Numbered from the stretch's first letter, positions 6,593 to 14,031 are shown. The stretch is 14,550 nucleotides of DNA from an uncultured Clostridia bacterium (GCA_947627125.1 CANQUY010000033.1:1-14550), one strand, 5' to 3'. Translations and numbers: made by a program. Notes: generated by a model from the letters alone, not told the origin.

Positions 6593-7363
6593 TTGCCGCG
6601 CAGCTTGTGGCCGAGGGGGCTATCGGGGAAATTCTCCGTAAATAAATCGCCGAAAGAAGCATACAATAATTTCGTGGAAGAAATCACAGTTTCCGATCAG
6701 GGCGAAAACAGCCTGTATATTACCTATCTATATAACGCTCTCGCCGGCATTCTTGCCCGTATCGGCGGGTGTGAGGAACTCATCTTGGGGGAGCGCGCCG
6801 CCCTCCGCATCCGCGCCGACGATGAGGAGGGGGAACTGAGGAACGCCCTGAAGGAACGGCTGACCGAGATCGTCGGCATCGGATATAAATACCGCTATCT
6901 GAGCGGGAAGCTGAACGCCGCGCTCTCCGTTCACGATAAAAATCTGCTCTGCGCCGCCCTCATCGCCGCCGACCTCGAGGGGGATAAAAGCTATATCGAG
7001 CGAAAGATCGGGGAGGGGCACGAGTACAATATCGACGGGATCTATGCCTTTCGCCTCGGCCCGCTCAGGGAAAAGTGGCAGCACATTGTGGAATATGTCC
7101 CCGCGGGCTTTTCCGCAAACGATCTCAAACAGTTCTGCGATTTTCTCGTGGGGGAGAGCAAAAACAAGGTATATTTACAGGGCAATACGGTGTTCGGCGA
7201 AAATTTTAAGCCGCTGAGAAGAAGCTGGCTCTTCGGCAAGGAGGACACGGAAACGGAGATCATGCTCTCCGACGCAGGATTCGTGTATTGCCTCGGGGAC
7301 GTCGAGGATGAGGTCAGCGAATTTTTACAAAAATTTTATGCCGAGAGGGCCATATTTTCTTGA
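6593..7363 (+). CDS. YtxC-like protein (putative sporulation-associated family), start uncertain
   Basis: The open frame encodes up to 256 residues, mostly soluble and alpha-helical with many charged positions. The central block (about residues 146-190, NIDGIYAFRLGPLREKW then VEYVPAGFSANDLKQFCDFL) and the end (FVYCLGDVEDEVSEFLQKF) resemble the layout of YtxC proteins of Bacilli and Clostridia, as far as I can judge from memory. In Bacillus subtilis ytxC lies directly before thrS, as here, which supports the call. The biochemical role of the family is unknown. The start is unclear: TTG at 6593 is the longest option, and GTG at 6674 is another with a weak AAAGAAG upstream. The first 25 residues read unlike the rest, so a later start is plausible. 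The stop codon overlaps the -35 box of the thrS promoter. Confidence 0.6.
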   Translation: MPRSLWPRGLSGKFSVNKSPKEAYNNFVEEITVSDQGENSLYITYLYNALAGILARIGGCEELILGERAALRIRADDEEGELRNALKERLTEIVGIGYKYRYLSGKLNAALSVHDKNLLCAALIAADLEGDKSYIERKIGEGHEYNIDGIYAFRLGPLREKWQHIVEYVPAGFSANDLKQFCDFLVGESKNKVYLQGNTVFGENFKPLRRSWLFGKEDTETEIMLSDAGFVYCLGDVEDEVSEFLQKFYAERAIFS

Positions 7364-7388
7364 CAAACGCGGAATTGCAAATTACAAT
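7360..7388 (+). promoter_or_regulatory. Promoter of the thrS T-box transcript
   Basis: A perfect -35 box TTGACA (7360-7365) and TACAAT (7383-7388, 5 of 6) are separated by exactly 17 bases. The -35 box includes the TGA stop (7361-7363) of the upstream gene. Transcription should start near 7395, at the 5' end of the T-box leader. Confidence 0.88.
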
Positions 7389-7394
7389 AGGAAG

Positions 7395-7612
7395 TACTTA
7401 AAGACAAGTAGCGCCGAAAGTTTCTTTCAGAGAACGGGCCCGTGGCTGAAAGGTCCGCAGAGGTTTTCGGAGGGCGAAACCGCTTTATTTTATCTCAACC
7501 AATCTGAAAGCGGCTCTTTCAAAGAGCAATTAAGGTGGAACCGCGCAAATCGGAATTTGCGTCCTTAAATGAACCCGAGAGGGGGATTTTGAGGGCGAAT
7601 TTTTATTTTTTC
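7395..7612 (+). promoter_or_regulatory. T-box riboswitch (Thr specifier) with terminator, upstream of thrS
   Basis: The leader carries the canonical T-box sequence AGGTGGAACCGCG (7533-7545). Its bulge TGGAACC (7536-7542) should pair with the free CCA end of uncharged tRNA. Stem I is visible: TAAAG/CTTTA at the base, an AGTA element (7407-7410), the upper stem CCGAAA/TTTCGG, and a distal stem GGGCC/GGTCC. The specifier loop reads GAA-ACC-G, and ACC (7479-7481) is a Thr codon, matching thrS. Stem III is GCTCTT/AAGAGC (7513-7527). The antiterminator pairs CGCAAAT with ATTTGCG, plus AGG with CCT. The competing terminator pairs CGTCCTTAAA (from 7560) with TTTTGAGGGCG (to 7597), followed by a T-rich tract (7600-7611). 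Uncharged tRNA-Thr should therefore allow read-through. Confidence 0.93.
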
Positions 7613-7628
7613 GCATTATGCGAAGTAC

Positions 7629-7644
7629 TATGTCTGACATAATA
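7629..7644. repeat. Short palindromic element, copy 2 (TATGTCTGACATAATA)
   Basis: TATGTC-T-GACATA (7629-7641) is a perfect 6-base inverted repeat about a central T, and the 16-base block matches 3991-4006 at 15 positions. It lies between the T-box terminator and thrS and touches the ribosome binding site AGGAGGA (7644-7650). A protein or RNA fold here could affect thrS translation; this is inference. Confidence 0.38.
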
Positions 7645-7655
7645 GGAGGAGAACC

Positions 7656-9614
7656 ATGGAAATTTCACTCAAAAACGGCGATTTGCTTCAACTTGACGAC
7701 GGCGCGTCGGCCTATGATGCGGCCCTGAAGATCTCGGAGGGGCTTGCGCGAAATGCCGTTGCCACAAAGATCAACGGGAAGCTGTGCGACCTCTCGGCAA
7801 AACTCGAAAACGGCGACAGTCTTGAACTCGTCACCCTCAAAGACAAGGAGGGACTCGACGTCTACCGCCACACCTGTTCGCATGTGCTCGCGCAGGCATT
7901 AAAGACCATCTATCCCACCTGCAAACTCGCGATCGGCCCCACGATCGAGAACGGGTTCTATTACGACGTCGATTTCAAGACGCCCATCACGATGGATGAT
8001 TTCGACAAGATCGAGGCCGAGATGAAGGCCATCATCAAGAGCAATCTCCCCATCGAACGCTTCACCCTGCCCCGCGACGAGGCCATTGCCCTCATGAAGC
8101 GGTATCACGAAAACTACAAGGTGGAACTCATCAAGGATCTTCCCGCGGACGCCGAAATTTCCTTCTATAAGCAGGGGACGTTCGTCGATCTCTGCCGCGG
8201 CCCGCACCTTCCCTCCACGGGGAAGATCAAGGCGTTCAAGCTCCTCTCCATCACGGGCGCCTATTGGAGAGGGGATTCCAACAAGAAGATGCTCACCCGT
8301 ATCTACGGCACGGCGTTTGCAAAGAAGGATGAGGTCGAGGCCTACATTCAGAAGCTCGAAGAGGCCAAAAAGCGGGACCATAACAAGCTCGGACGGGACC
8401 TCGGCATCTTCATGACGAGCGACGTCATTGGCCAAGGGCTTCCCATTCTCATGCCGAAAGGGGCAAAAATGCTTCAGATCCTCTCTCGTTTCGTCGAGGA
8501 CGAGGAGGCAAAGCGCGGATTCATGATCACCAAGACCCCCAACATGGCCAAGAGCGACCTCTACAAAATTTCGGGCCACTGGGCGCACTACCGTGACAAA
8601 ATGTTTGTGCTCGGCGAGATCGACGCGAAGGGCGAGGCCGTCAAAAAGGACGACGAGATCATGGCGCTCCGTCCCATGACCTGCCCCTTCCAGTATCAGA
8701 TCTATAAAAACGGGCTCAAATCTTACCGCGATCTTCCCTGCCGCTATTCGGAAACGGCAACGGAATTCAGAAACGAGGCCTCGGGCGAGATGCACGGGCT
8801 CATCCGTATCCGCCAGTTCACCCTCTCCGACGGGCATATCATCTGCACCAAGGAGCAGGTAGAGGAGGAGTTCAAGCGCTGTTTGGATCTCTCCTACTAT
8901 ATCCTCGACTGCCTCGGCATGCGCGGGGACGTCACCTTCCGCTTCTCCAAGAGGGGGAAGTCCAAGTCCGATAAGTACATCGACGACGACGCGGCGTGGA
9001 ATGCGACGGAGGCCATGATGAAGAAGATCCTCGACGATCTCAAGCTCGACTATGTCGAAGCGGACGACGAGGCGGCTTTCTACGGACCCAAGCTTGACGT
9101 GCAGACGAAGAACGTCTATGGCAAGGAGGACACCCTCATCACCATTCAGATCGACTTTGCGGCGGGCCACAGCTTCGGCATGGAATATGTGGACGCGGAC
9201 GGCAGCAAGCAGACTCCCTATGTCATCCACCGCAGCTCCATCGGGTGCTACGAGAGAACGCTCGCAATGCTCATCGAGAAGTACGCGGGGGCGTTCCCGC
9301 TCTGGTTCGCGCCCGAGCAGGTCAAGGTCCTCCCCGTCACCGACAGGGCGGCCGACTATGCGAAGGAAGTTGTCGAAGAACTCACGGCGGTCGGCATCCG
9401 TGCCTCTGCGGACTACCGCAACGAGAAGATCGGCAGAAAGATCTTCGACGCAGAGCAGGAGAAAGTGCCCTATAAGCTCGTCGTGGGCGATAAAGAGGTG
9501 GAAAACGGCAGCGTTTCCGTCCGCAAGCGCGGCGCGGGGGATATCGGCTCCATGACAAAGGACGATTTCATCGCCCTCGTTGTCGAAGAGGACGAAAACA
9601 AGGTCATCTTCTGA
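7656..9614 (+). CDS. thrS: Threonyl-tRNA synthetase
   Basis: ThrRS charges tRNA-Thr and clears Ser-tRNA-Thr. The 652 residues show the full bacterial layout. A TGS domain spans about 1-60. The N2 editing domain has His72, His76, Cys180 and His184 (HTCSH and CRGPH), so editing should be active. The class II catalytic core has zinc ligands Cys343 (RPMTCP), His394 (DGHI) and His525 (VIHR). Motif 2 reads FRNEASGEMHGLIRIRQFT and motif 3 is around IGCYERTLAMLIEKY. A C-terminal anticodon-binding domain covers about 540-652. The motif 2 context (SETATEFRNEASGEMHG) differs from the common E. coli-like wording (HGLLRVRGFTQDD), pointing to a subgroup rather than a defect. The start has AGGAGGA 5 bases upstream. 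The stop overlaps the next gene by one base (TGATG). Control is by the T-box at 7395-7612. Confidence 0.98.
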   Translation: MEISLKNGDLLQLDDGASAYDAALKISEGLARNAVATKINGKLCDLSAKLENGDSLELVTLKDKEGLDVYRHTCSHVLAQALKTIYPTCKLAIGPTIENGFYYDVDFKTPITMDDFDKIEAEMKAIIKSNLPIERFTLPRDEAIALMKRYHENYKVELIKDLPADAEISFYKQGTFVDLCRGPHLPSTGKIKAFKLLSITGAYWRGDSNKKMLTRIYGTAFAKKDEVEAYIQKLEEAKKRDHNKLGRDLGIFMTSDVIGQGLPILMPKGAKMLQILSRFVEDEEAKRGFMITKTPNMAKSDLYKISGHWAHYRDKMFVLGEIDAKGEAVKKDDEIMALRPMTCPFQYQIYKNGLKSYRDLPCRYSETATEFRNEASGEMHGLIRIRQFTLSDGHIICTKEQVEEEFKRCLDLSYYILDCLGMRGDVTFRFSKRGKSKSDKYIDDDAAWNATEAMMKKILDDLKLDYVEADDEAAFYGPKLDVQTKNVYGKEDTLITIQIDFAAGHSFGMEYVDADGSKQTPYVIHRSSIGCYERTLAMLIEKYAGAFPLWFAPEQVKVLPVTDRAADYAKEVVEELTAVGIRASADYRNEKIGRKIFDAEQEKVPYKLVVGDKEVENGSVSVRKRGAGDIGSMTKDDFIALVVEEDENKVIF

Positions 9615-10093
9615 TGCGTACGTTCGGTGCAGTCCTCGAAAGGGGAGAAGATTCCTATACGGATCTGTCCCGTGTTCTTCGCGGGATCGGCGGAATTCCC
9701 GCGGGATACCATTGGCTGATCACGGATTTTGAATGGAATATAGATATTCCGAGCATTGAACGCGATTATCTTTGGTGGTCAAGCGAGGAATTATCAAGGT
9801 TTCAAAAGCAGTACGACCCGCAGTGGATCTGGGGCTTGATCTGCGGGTTTCCCCCGGGTGTTTCGCTTAAGGAAGTGCGGTGTTTCCCGTTGCCGAGATG
9901 TGCAAATGAGGGGGATGCGGAGATGTATTTCAACAACCCGATCTCCATGCAGCATCCGCTGTCCGAGATCGAGATCTTTGCCTACGATAGCTCCGCCGTC
10001 TACCTTTTGAGCCATAGGAAGGAGATCGTCCAACGGTTCAGAGAGGCCTTTCCTCTCTCCGAGGAGCTTGAAGCATGGAATGCAAAGTTCTGA
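9614..10093 (+). CDS. Protein of unknown function, coupled to thrS
   Basis: The 159-residue protein starts at an ATG that shares its A with the thrS stop (TGATG), so ribosomes finishing thrS can restart here; there is no strong separate binding site. It looks soluble and globular, with no signal peptide or membrane segment, and is rich in Trp and aromatic residues (YHWLITDFEW, YLWWSS, QWIWG). The alternation of an Ile/Phe/Trp-rich strand pattern with a C-terminal helix (HRKEIVQRFREAFPLSEELEAW) resembles small uncharacterised families of Firmicutes such as DUF2691, but I cannot confirm this. It is transcribed from the T-box promoter and should be induced by Thr starvation. Its frame is maintained through 159 codons with normal codon use, which favours a real gene. 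Confidence 0.72.
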   Translation: MRTFGAVLERGEDSYTDLSRVLRGIGGIPAGYHWLITDFEWNIDIPSIERDYLWWSSEELSRFQKQYDPQWIWGLICGFPPGVSLKEVRCFPLPRCANEGDAEMYFNNPISMQHPLSEIEIFAYDSSAVYLLSHRKEIVQRFREAFPLSEELEAWNAKF

Positions 10094-10166
10094 TGATCCT
10101 TTGTTCCATTCAGGCAGCAGTGTCCTCAATGTAACAAAAATTCATGAAAAAAGGAGTGAAAAACAG

Positions 10167-10196
10167 TTGACAGAGAGGGTTTCCCTGTGGTATACT
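10167..10196 (+). promoter_or_regulatory. Promoter of the infC-rpmI-rplT operon
   Basis: A perfect -35 box TTGACA (10167-10172) is followed after 18 bases by TATACT (10191-10196, 5 of 6). Transcription should begin near 10203, leaving a leader of almost 150 bases before infC. Confidence 0.85.
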
Positions 10197-10202
10197 CTCT
10201 AT

Positions 10203-10340
10203 GTCAAGCAGAGGCAAAACCTTCTCTCCGCGATCGCTTCAGTGATGCGGGTCAATGAATTTTCGGGAATGTCACGGTTTTTTCCGTGCATAAAAGAGTT
10301 CAACGGGTTTTGCGTGCTGCGAAACCCGTTTTAATTTTTT
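10203..10340 (+). promoter_or_regulatory. infC leader with transcription attenuator (L20-leader-like)
   Basis: The leader holds a small hairpin CACGG-TTTTTT-CCGTG (10273-10288). A strong terminator follows: AACGGGTTT (10302-10310) pairs with AAACCCGTT (10322-10330), and the T tract TTAATTTTTT ends at 10340. It stands just before the infC ribosome binding site (GAGAGG, 10341-10346). In Bacillus subtilis ribosomal protein L20 binds the corresponding leader and promotes premature termination. The same autoregulation is likely here because rplT is in the operon, but the L20-binding fold itself was not verified. Confidence 0.75.
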
Positions 10341-10349
10341 GAGAGGACT

Positions 10350-10871
<522 letters not shown>

Positions 10872-10931
10872 AGGTATAACGCCCTAATAAGGCACATGAA
10901 ATCATAAAAAAGCAATTTGGAGGATACAGAA

Positions 10932-11132
10932 ATGCCCAAACAGAAATCGCACAGCGGTTCTAAAAAGCGCTTCTGGCTCACGGGATCCGGTAAGGTGAAC
11001 AGGGCCCACGGCGGCAAGAACCACAAGGCAGAAACCAAGAACAGAAAGAGAAAGAGAAATCTGCGCAAATCCACGCTCGTTTCCGAAACGCAGGAAAATA
11101 CCGTCAAGCGCATGATTCCCTACAAGGACTAA
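10932..11132 (+). CDS. rpmI: Ribosomal protein bL35
   Basis: A 66-residue, very basic protein of the large ribosomal subunit. It starts MPKQKSHSGSKKRF, the typical L35 opening, and continues with a GSGKV turn and a KRKRNLRKS basic run, ending near MIPYKD. The ATG at 10932 is chosen over the in-frame ATG at 10917. The family begins at MPK, and the binding site GGAGGA (10919-10924) lies 7 bases before 10932, overlapping the upstream alternative. It lies between infC and rplT, 12 bases before rplT. Confidence 0.97.
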   Translation: MPKQKSHSGSKKRFWLTGSGKVNRAHGGKNHKAETKNRKRKRNLRKSTLVSETQENTVKRMIPYKD

Positions 11133-11144
11133 GGGAGGTAGGCC

Positions 11145-11495
11145 ATGAGAATTAAAAGAGCCGTCAACGCAGTAAAAAAACGCAGAAAGATCTTTAAGCT
11201 CGCCAAGGGTTACTATGGTTGCAAGAGCAAGAACTACCGCATTGCCCGCCAGGCGGTGATGAAGTCACTTCAGTACGCTTACGTCGGAAGGCGACTGAGA
11301 AAGCGCGACATGCGCAAACTTTGGATCGCCCGTATCAACGCAGGCGCAAGACTCAACGGAATGTCCTATTCCAAGCTCATCCACGGGCTCAACCTCGCCG
11401 GTATCACGCTCAACCGCAAGATCCTTGCCGACCTCGCCGTCAACGATCCCGCAGCCTTTGCGGAAATTTGCGGCAAGGCAAAGGCAGCTCTCTAA
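11145..11495 (+). CDS. rplT: Ribosomal protein bL20
   Basis: L20 binds 23S rRNA early and is needed for 50S assembly; in Firmicutes it also represses its own operon through the infC leader. The 116 residues are standard. The basic N-terminal extension (MRIKRAVNAVKKRRKIFKLA, 1-20) is followed by GYYGCKSKNYRIARQAVMKS and the globular domain with RKRDMRKLWIARINAGAR and NRKILADLAVND. The opening MRIKRAVNAVKK differs slightly from the common MARVKGGVNARRR. GGGAGG at 11133-11138 provides the binding site. A terminator follows 7-10 bases after the stop. Confidence 0.98.
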   Translation: MRIKRAVNAVKKRRKIFKLAKGYYGCKSKNYRIARQAVMKSLQYAYVGRRLRKRDMRKLWIARINAGARLNGMSYSKLIHGLNLAGITLNRKILADLAVNDPAAFAEICGKAKAAL

Positions 11496-11502
11496 ACAAT
11501 CA

Positions 11503-11528
11503 AAAGCCTTTCCGAGAAAGGCTTTTTT
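11503..11528 (+). terminator. Terminator of the infC-rpmI-rplT operon
   Basis: GCCTTTC (11506-11512) and GAAAGGC (11516-11522) form a stem with loop CGA, extended by flanking A/T pairs, and followed by TTTTTT (11523-11528). Only three bases separate it from the ATG of the next gene at 11532. Confidence 0.93.
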
Positions 11529-11531
11529 GTC

Positions 11532-12266
11532 ATGACTGTTATCAAATCAAAACAAAATCCCATCGTCAAGGAGCTCGCTTCCCTCAAGGACAAAAAGGGG
11601 AGAAGGGACGCAGGGACTTTCCTCGTCGAGGGGCCCAAGCTCTTCTTTGATTGCTTTCAAAGCGGGCTCGAAGTCGTCCGCCTCGCCGTTCGGGAGGGGT
11701 ATGAGGGGAAAACGTATGATTTCCCCTGCGTGACGCTCGGCGAGGACGCTTTTAGGGCAGTCTGCGACGAAAAGACCCCGCAGGGCATTGTGGCGGAAGT
11801 AAAAATCCCTCAATATAGCTTGGAGTCGCCCCAAAAGAGCTGTCTTTTTTTGGACGGTGTGGCCGATCCCGCCAACGTCGGCGCCATTCTCAGAACGGCC
11901 GCCGCGGCAGGGTATGAGGAAGTTTATCTCGCCGACTGCGCCGACCCCTATTCCCCCAAGAGCGTGCGGGCGAGCATGAGCGGCGTATTCCACACAAAAC
12001 TCATGCGCGGCACGAGAGAGGAAATTTTGTTTTGTCTTGAAAACATACCAAAGATTGCTGCGGATATGGACGGTGAAAATATCTTCACATTCCATGCACC
12101 CGAGAGATTTTGTCTTTGTATCGGGAACGAGGGGAACGGCCTCTCGGACATTGTGCGGGATCGGGCAGATCACATTGTCGGCATCCCGATGGACGGGCGG
12201 ATGGAGAGTCTGAACGCCGCCGTTTCCGCGGGGATCTTGATGTATCTATTAAAGAAAGGAGTATAA
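11532..12266 (+). CDS. SpoU/TrmH-family RNA 2'-O-methyltransferase
   Basis: The protein transfers a methyl group from S-adenosylmethionine to a ribose 2'-OH in rRNA or tRNA. Its 244 residues comprise an N-terminal L30e-like substrate-binding domain (about 1-95; NPIVKELASLKDKKGRR and TFLVEGPKLF are typical) and a C-terminal SPOUT knot domain. The three SpoU motifs are clear: DPANVGAILRTA (112-123, with Asn115 and Arg121), IGNEGNGL (197-204, with Glu200) and IPMDGRMESLNAAVSAGI (218-235). It resembles B. subtilis YsgA and RlmB-like enzymes; the exact target nucleotide cannot be read. The ATG at 11532 follows the rplT terminator by three bases and has no Shine-Dalgarno sequence; translation may depend on read-through or another initiation mode. 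It shares a transcript with yebC, three bases downstream. Confidence 0.92.
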   Translation: MTVIKSKQNPIVKELASLKDKKGRRDAGTFLVEGPKLFFDCFQSGLEVVRLAVREGYEGKTYDFPCVTLGEDAFRAVCDEKTPQGIVAEVKIPQYSLESPQKSCLFLDGVADPANVGAILRTAAAAGYEEVYLADCADPYSPKSVRASMSGVFHTKLMRGTREEILFCLENIPKIAADMDGENIFTFHAPERFCLCIGNEGNGLSDIVRDRADHIVGIPMDGRMESLNAAVSAGILMYLLKKGV

Positions 12267-12269
12267 ATT

Positions 12270-13007
12270 ATGTCAGGTCACAGCAAATGGCACAATATAC
12301 AGGCCAAGAAGGGCAAGGCGGACGCCGCAAGGGGCAAACTCTTTACGAAGATCGGCAGGGAACTCGCCGTCGCGGCAAAGGGGAATCCCAATCCCGCCAC
12401 CAATTCCAAGCTCGCCGATATCAGTGCAAAGGCGAAGGCGGCGAACATGCCCAACGACAATATCGAGCGTTCCATCAAGAAGGCGGCGGGGGAACTCGGC
12501 GACAAGGAATTCAAGGAACTCACCTACGAGGGCTACGGCGTCGGCGGGTCGGCCGTCATCATTTCCACGCTGACCGATAATATCAACCGCACGGCGAGCG
12601 AGGTCCGCTCTACCATGTCGAAATTTGGCGGCTCCCTCGGCACGACGGGGAGCGTGAGCTATATGTTCGACAACCGCGGCCTTATCGTTGTGGAAAAGAC
12701 GATGTCCGAGGACGAGATCATGGATCTTGCGCTCGAAGCGGGCGCCGAGGACGTCCTCACGCAGGAAGATGTGTACGAGATCTACACCGAACCCGCGGCC
12801 TTTTCGCAGGTCCGTACCTTCCTCGAGGGCAAGGGGCTGGAATTCTTGCAGGCGGAGATCTCGATGATCCCGCAGAACAAGATCACGCTCGACCCCGCAA
12901 AGCTCGAAACATTCAAGAAGATGCTCGAGCGGCTCGAAGAGAATGACGACGTACAGGACGTCTATCACAACGTCGATATGCCCGAAGAGGACGACGAAGA
13001 GGAGTAA
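12270..13007 (+). CDS. yebC: YebC/PmpR/TACO1-family protein
   Basis: A 245-residue, full-length member of the YebC family. The signature opening MSGHSKWHNIQAKKGKADAA is complete, followed by the KLFTKIGREL block, NIERSIKKAAGE and the YEGYGVGGSAVI segment of domain 2, and an acidic tail (PEEDDEEE). The family was long annotated as transcription regulators. Work on the mitochondrial relative TACO1 and on bacterial YebC points instead to a role in translation, helping ribosomes through difficult (proline-rich) stretches, which fits its company here. The ATG at 12270 has AAAGGAG inside the end of the methyltransferase gene, so the two are co-transcribed and probably coupled. A weak terminator follows. 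Confidence 0.95.
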   Translation: MSGHSKWHNIQAKKGKADAARGKLFTKIGRELAVAAKGNPNPATNSKLADISAKAKAANMPNDNIERSIKKAAGELGDKEFKELTYEGYGVGGSAVIISTLTDNINRTASEVRSTMSKFGGSLGTTGSVSYMFDNRGLIVVEKTMSEDEIMDLALEAGAEDVLTQEDVYEIYTEPAAFSQVRTFLEGKGLEFLQAEISMIPQNKITLDPAKLETFKKMLERLEENDDVQDVYHNVDMPEEDDEEE

Positions 13008-13011
13008 ACGG

Positions 13012-13038
13012 CACGGCGCGCCTCTGCGGTGTTTTTTT
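13012..13038 (+). terminator. Probable weak terminator after yebC
   Basis: CAC (13012-13014) pairs with GTG, and CGC (13017-13019) with GCG, across a GG bulge and the loop GCCTCT. Seven T bases follow (13032-13038). The stem is short, so some read-through into the membrane protein gene 14 bases later is expected. Confidence 0.5.
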
Positions 13039-13051
13039 GTGGGAGAAACGT

Positions 13052-13999
13052 ATGATAAAGACGTCGCTGAAGAATTTTTGCAACAGCATTCTCTATGTCT
13101 TTATTCCGATGGGGATCATCTATCTCTTCGTGTTGCTTGCGATCTTCGGATTCGTCACTGCCGCGATCGGGAGCGCAACATCCACGCTCGGCGCGCTTTC
13201 GGAGCTGGTTTCAAGCACGGTGTCGCAGTCGGAGATCTCTGTTTCGGAGTTTATCGTCTATGCAGGTGAAAAGCTGACGTGGGACGGAAATATTTTCAAC
13301 TATATCGGGCAGATCATCGATACGGAATGGGTCCTCACGACCGTCAGGGAATTCTTTGAACTGCTCGGCAGCTCTTCCGAGGCGTTCACAGCCGACTTCA
13401 CGGCGATCGTCGTGGATTTTTCCGCCGCGATCAGATTGCAGTTTACGCTCGCCATCGTCTGTTGCTATCTCGGACTGCTCTTTGCAAACTATGCAACGGG
13501 CTTTATGGTGCGCAGAAAGAACGCGCGGCGCGGATTCAAAAAATGGATCGTCGCGAACACGGTCATCCCGTTCGTGGAATCGTTGGTGCTCAGCGGCGCC
13601 TTTGCGCTTGCGGGCGCGATCCGCTATTATTCCTTGCTCGTCTTTGCCGTCATCGTCACGGCTTACGCTTTCCTCGCGCTCACTTCTTCGTGGATCGTGT
13701 ACGGAAACAAGACCGTTCCGTTCAAGGAAGTCGTGAACGGGAAGAACTTGTTGGAATATCTCGCCTCCGTCGCACTCATTTTTCTGTGTGTCGCCGCGTT
13801 TTTCTTCCTTGTCATGTTCATCAACTTCATTCTTGCGGTGCTCATCGTCATTCCCATCGTCGTCTATGCGCTCAACATTGTAAAGGTGAATGCCGATTCC
13901 TACGTCAAGGGCCTTGCCGAGGGGAAAGCCGCGGCCGCGCAGACCGTTCCCGTTTCCGCTTCTGATACCGAGCCCGCTCCCGCAGAAACAGAGGAGTGA
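13052..13999 (+). CDS. Integral membrane protein of unknown function
   Basis: Counted from the ATG at 13052, the protein has 315 residues. Hydrophobic segments suggest about six membrane helices: 12-38, 130-152, 166-189, 193-216, 236-256 and 256-276. A polar, Ser/Thr/Glu-rich stretch of about 90 residues (39-129) lies between helices 1 and 2. A basic loop (MVRRKNARRGFKKW, 152-165) should be cytoplasmic. The tail is Ala/Pro/Glu-rich (290-315). I chose 13052 rather than the TTG at 13037 because GGGAG (13041-13045) lies 6 bases upstream and the TTG falls inside the terminator T tract. No catalytic motif or family was recognised. Its position after yebC gives no firm clue; it may be transcribed by read-through. 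Confidence 0.82.
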   Translation: MIKTSLKNFCNSILYVFIPMGIIYLFVLLAIFGFVTAAIGSATSTLGALSELVSSTVSQSEISVSEFIVYAGEKLTWDGNIFNYIGQIIDTEWVLTTVREFFELLGSSSEAFTADFTAIVVDFSAAIRLQFTLAIVCCYLGLLFANYATGFMVRRKNARRGFKKWIVANTVIPFVESLVLSGAFALAGAIRYYSLLVFAVIVTAYAFLALTSSWIVYGNKTVPFKEVVNGKNLLEYLASVALIFLCVAAFFFLVMFINFILAVLIVIPIVVYALNIVKVNADSYVKGLAEGKAAAAQTVPVSASDTEPAPAETEE

Positions 14000-14012
14000 G
14001 CCTCAAATTTTC

Positions 14013-14031
14013 CTAATACAAAAACCGTCCG
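14013..14031 (+). other. Possible half terminator (5' arm only) at the end of the core region
   Basis: CTAATACAAAAACCGTCCG closely matches the 5' flank and arm of the intact terminator at 4012-4031 (CTAATACAAAAAACCGCCCG; one missing A and one C/T change). The expected 3' arm CGGACGG is absent from the following bases. This may be a terminator broken by a rearrangement, or a coincidence of short A-rich sequence. Confidence 0.3.

Noticed and set aside
6585..6600. ATG at 6585 as a start for the YtxC-like gene
   Set aside because: It is in a different frame from the gene and leads nowhere.
7621..7656. AAGTACT, shared by 7392-7399 and 7623-7629, as a repeat flanking the T-box
   Set aside because: Seven or eight bases are too short to support a mobile element or attachment site, and the T-box is a normal cis element of thrS.
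7899..9230. Minus-strand open frame of 443 codons
   Set aside because: It is antisense to thrS with no ribosome binding site or recognisable protein; a codon-bias shadow.
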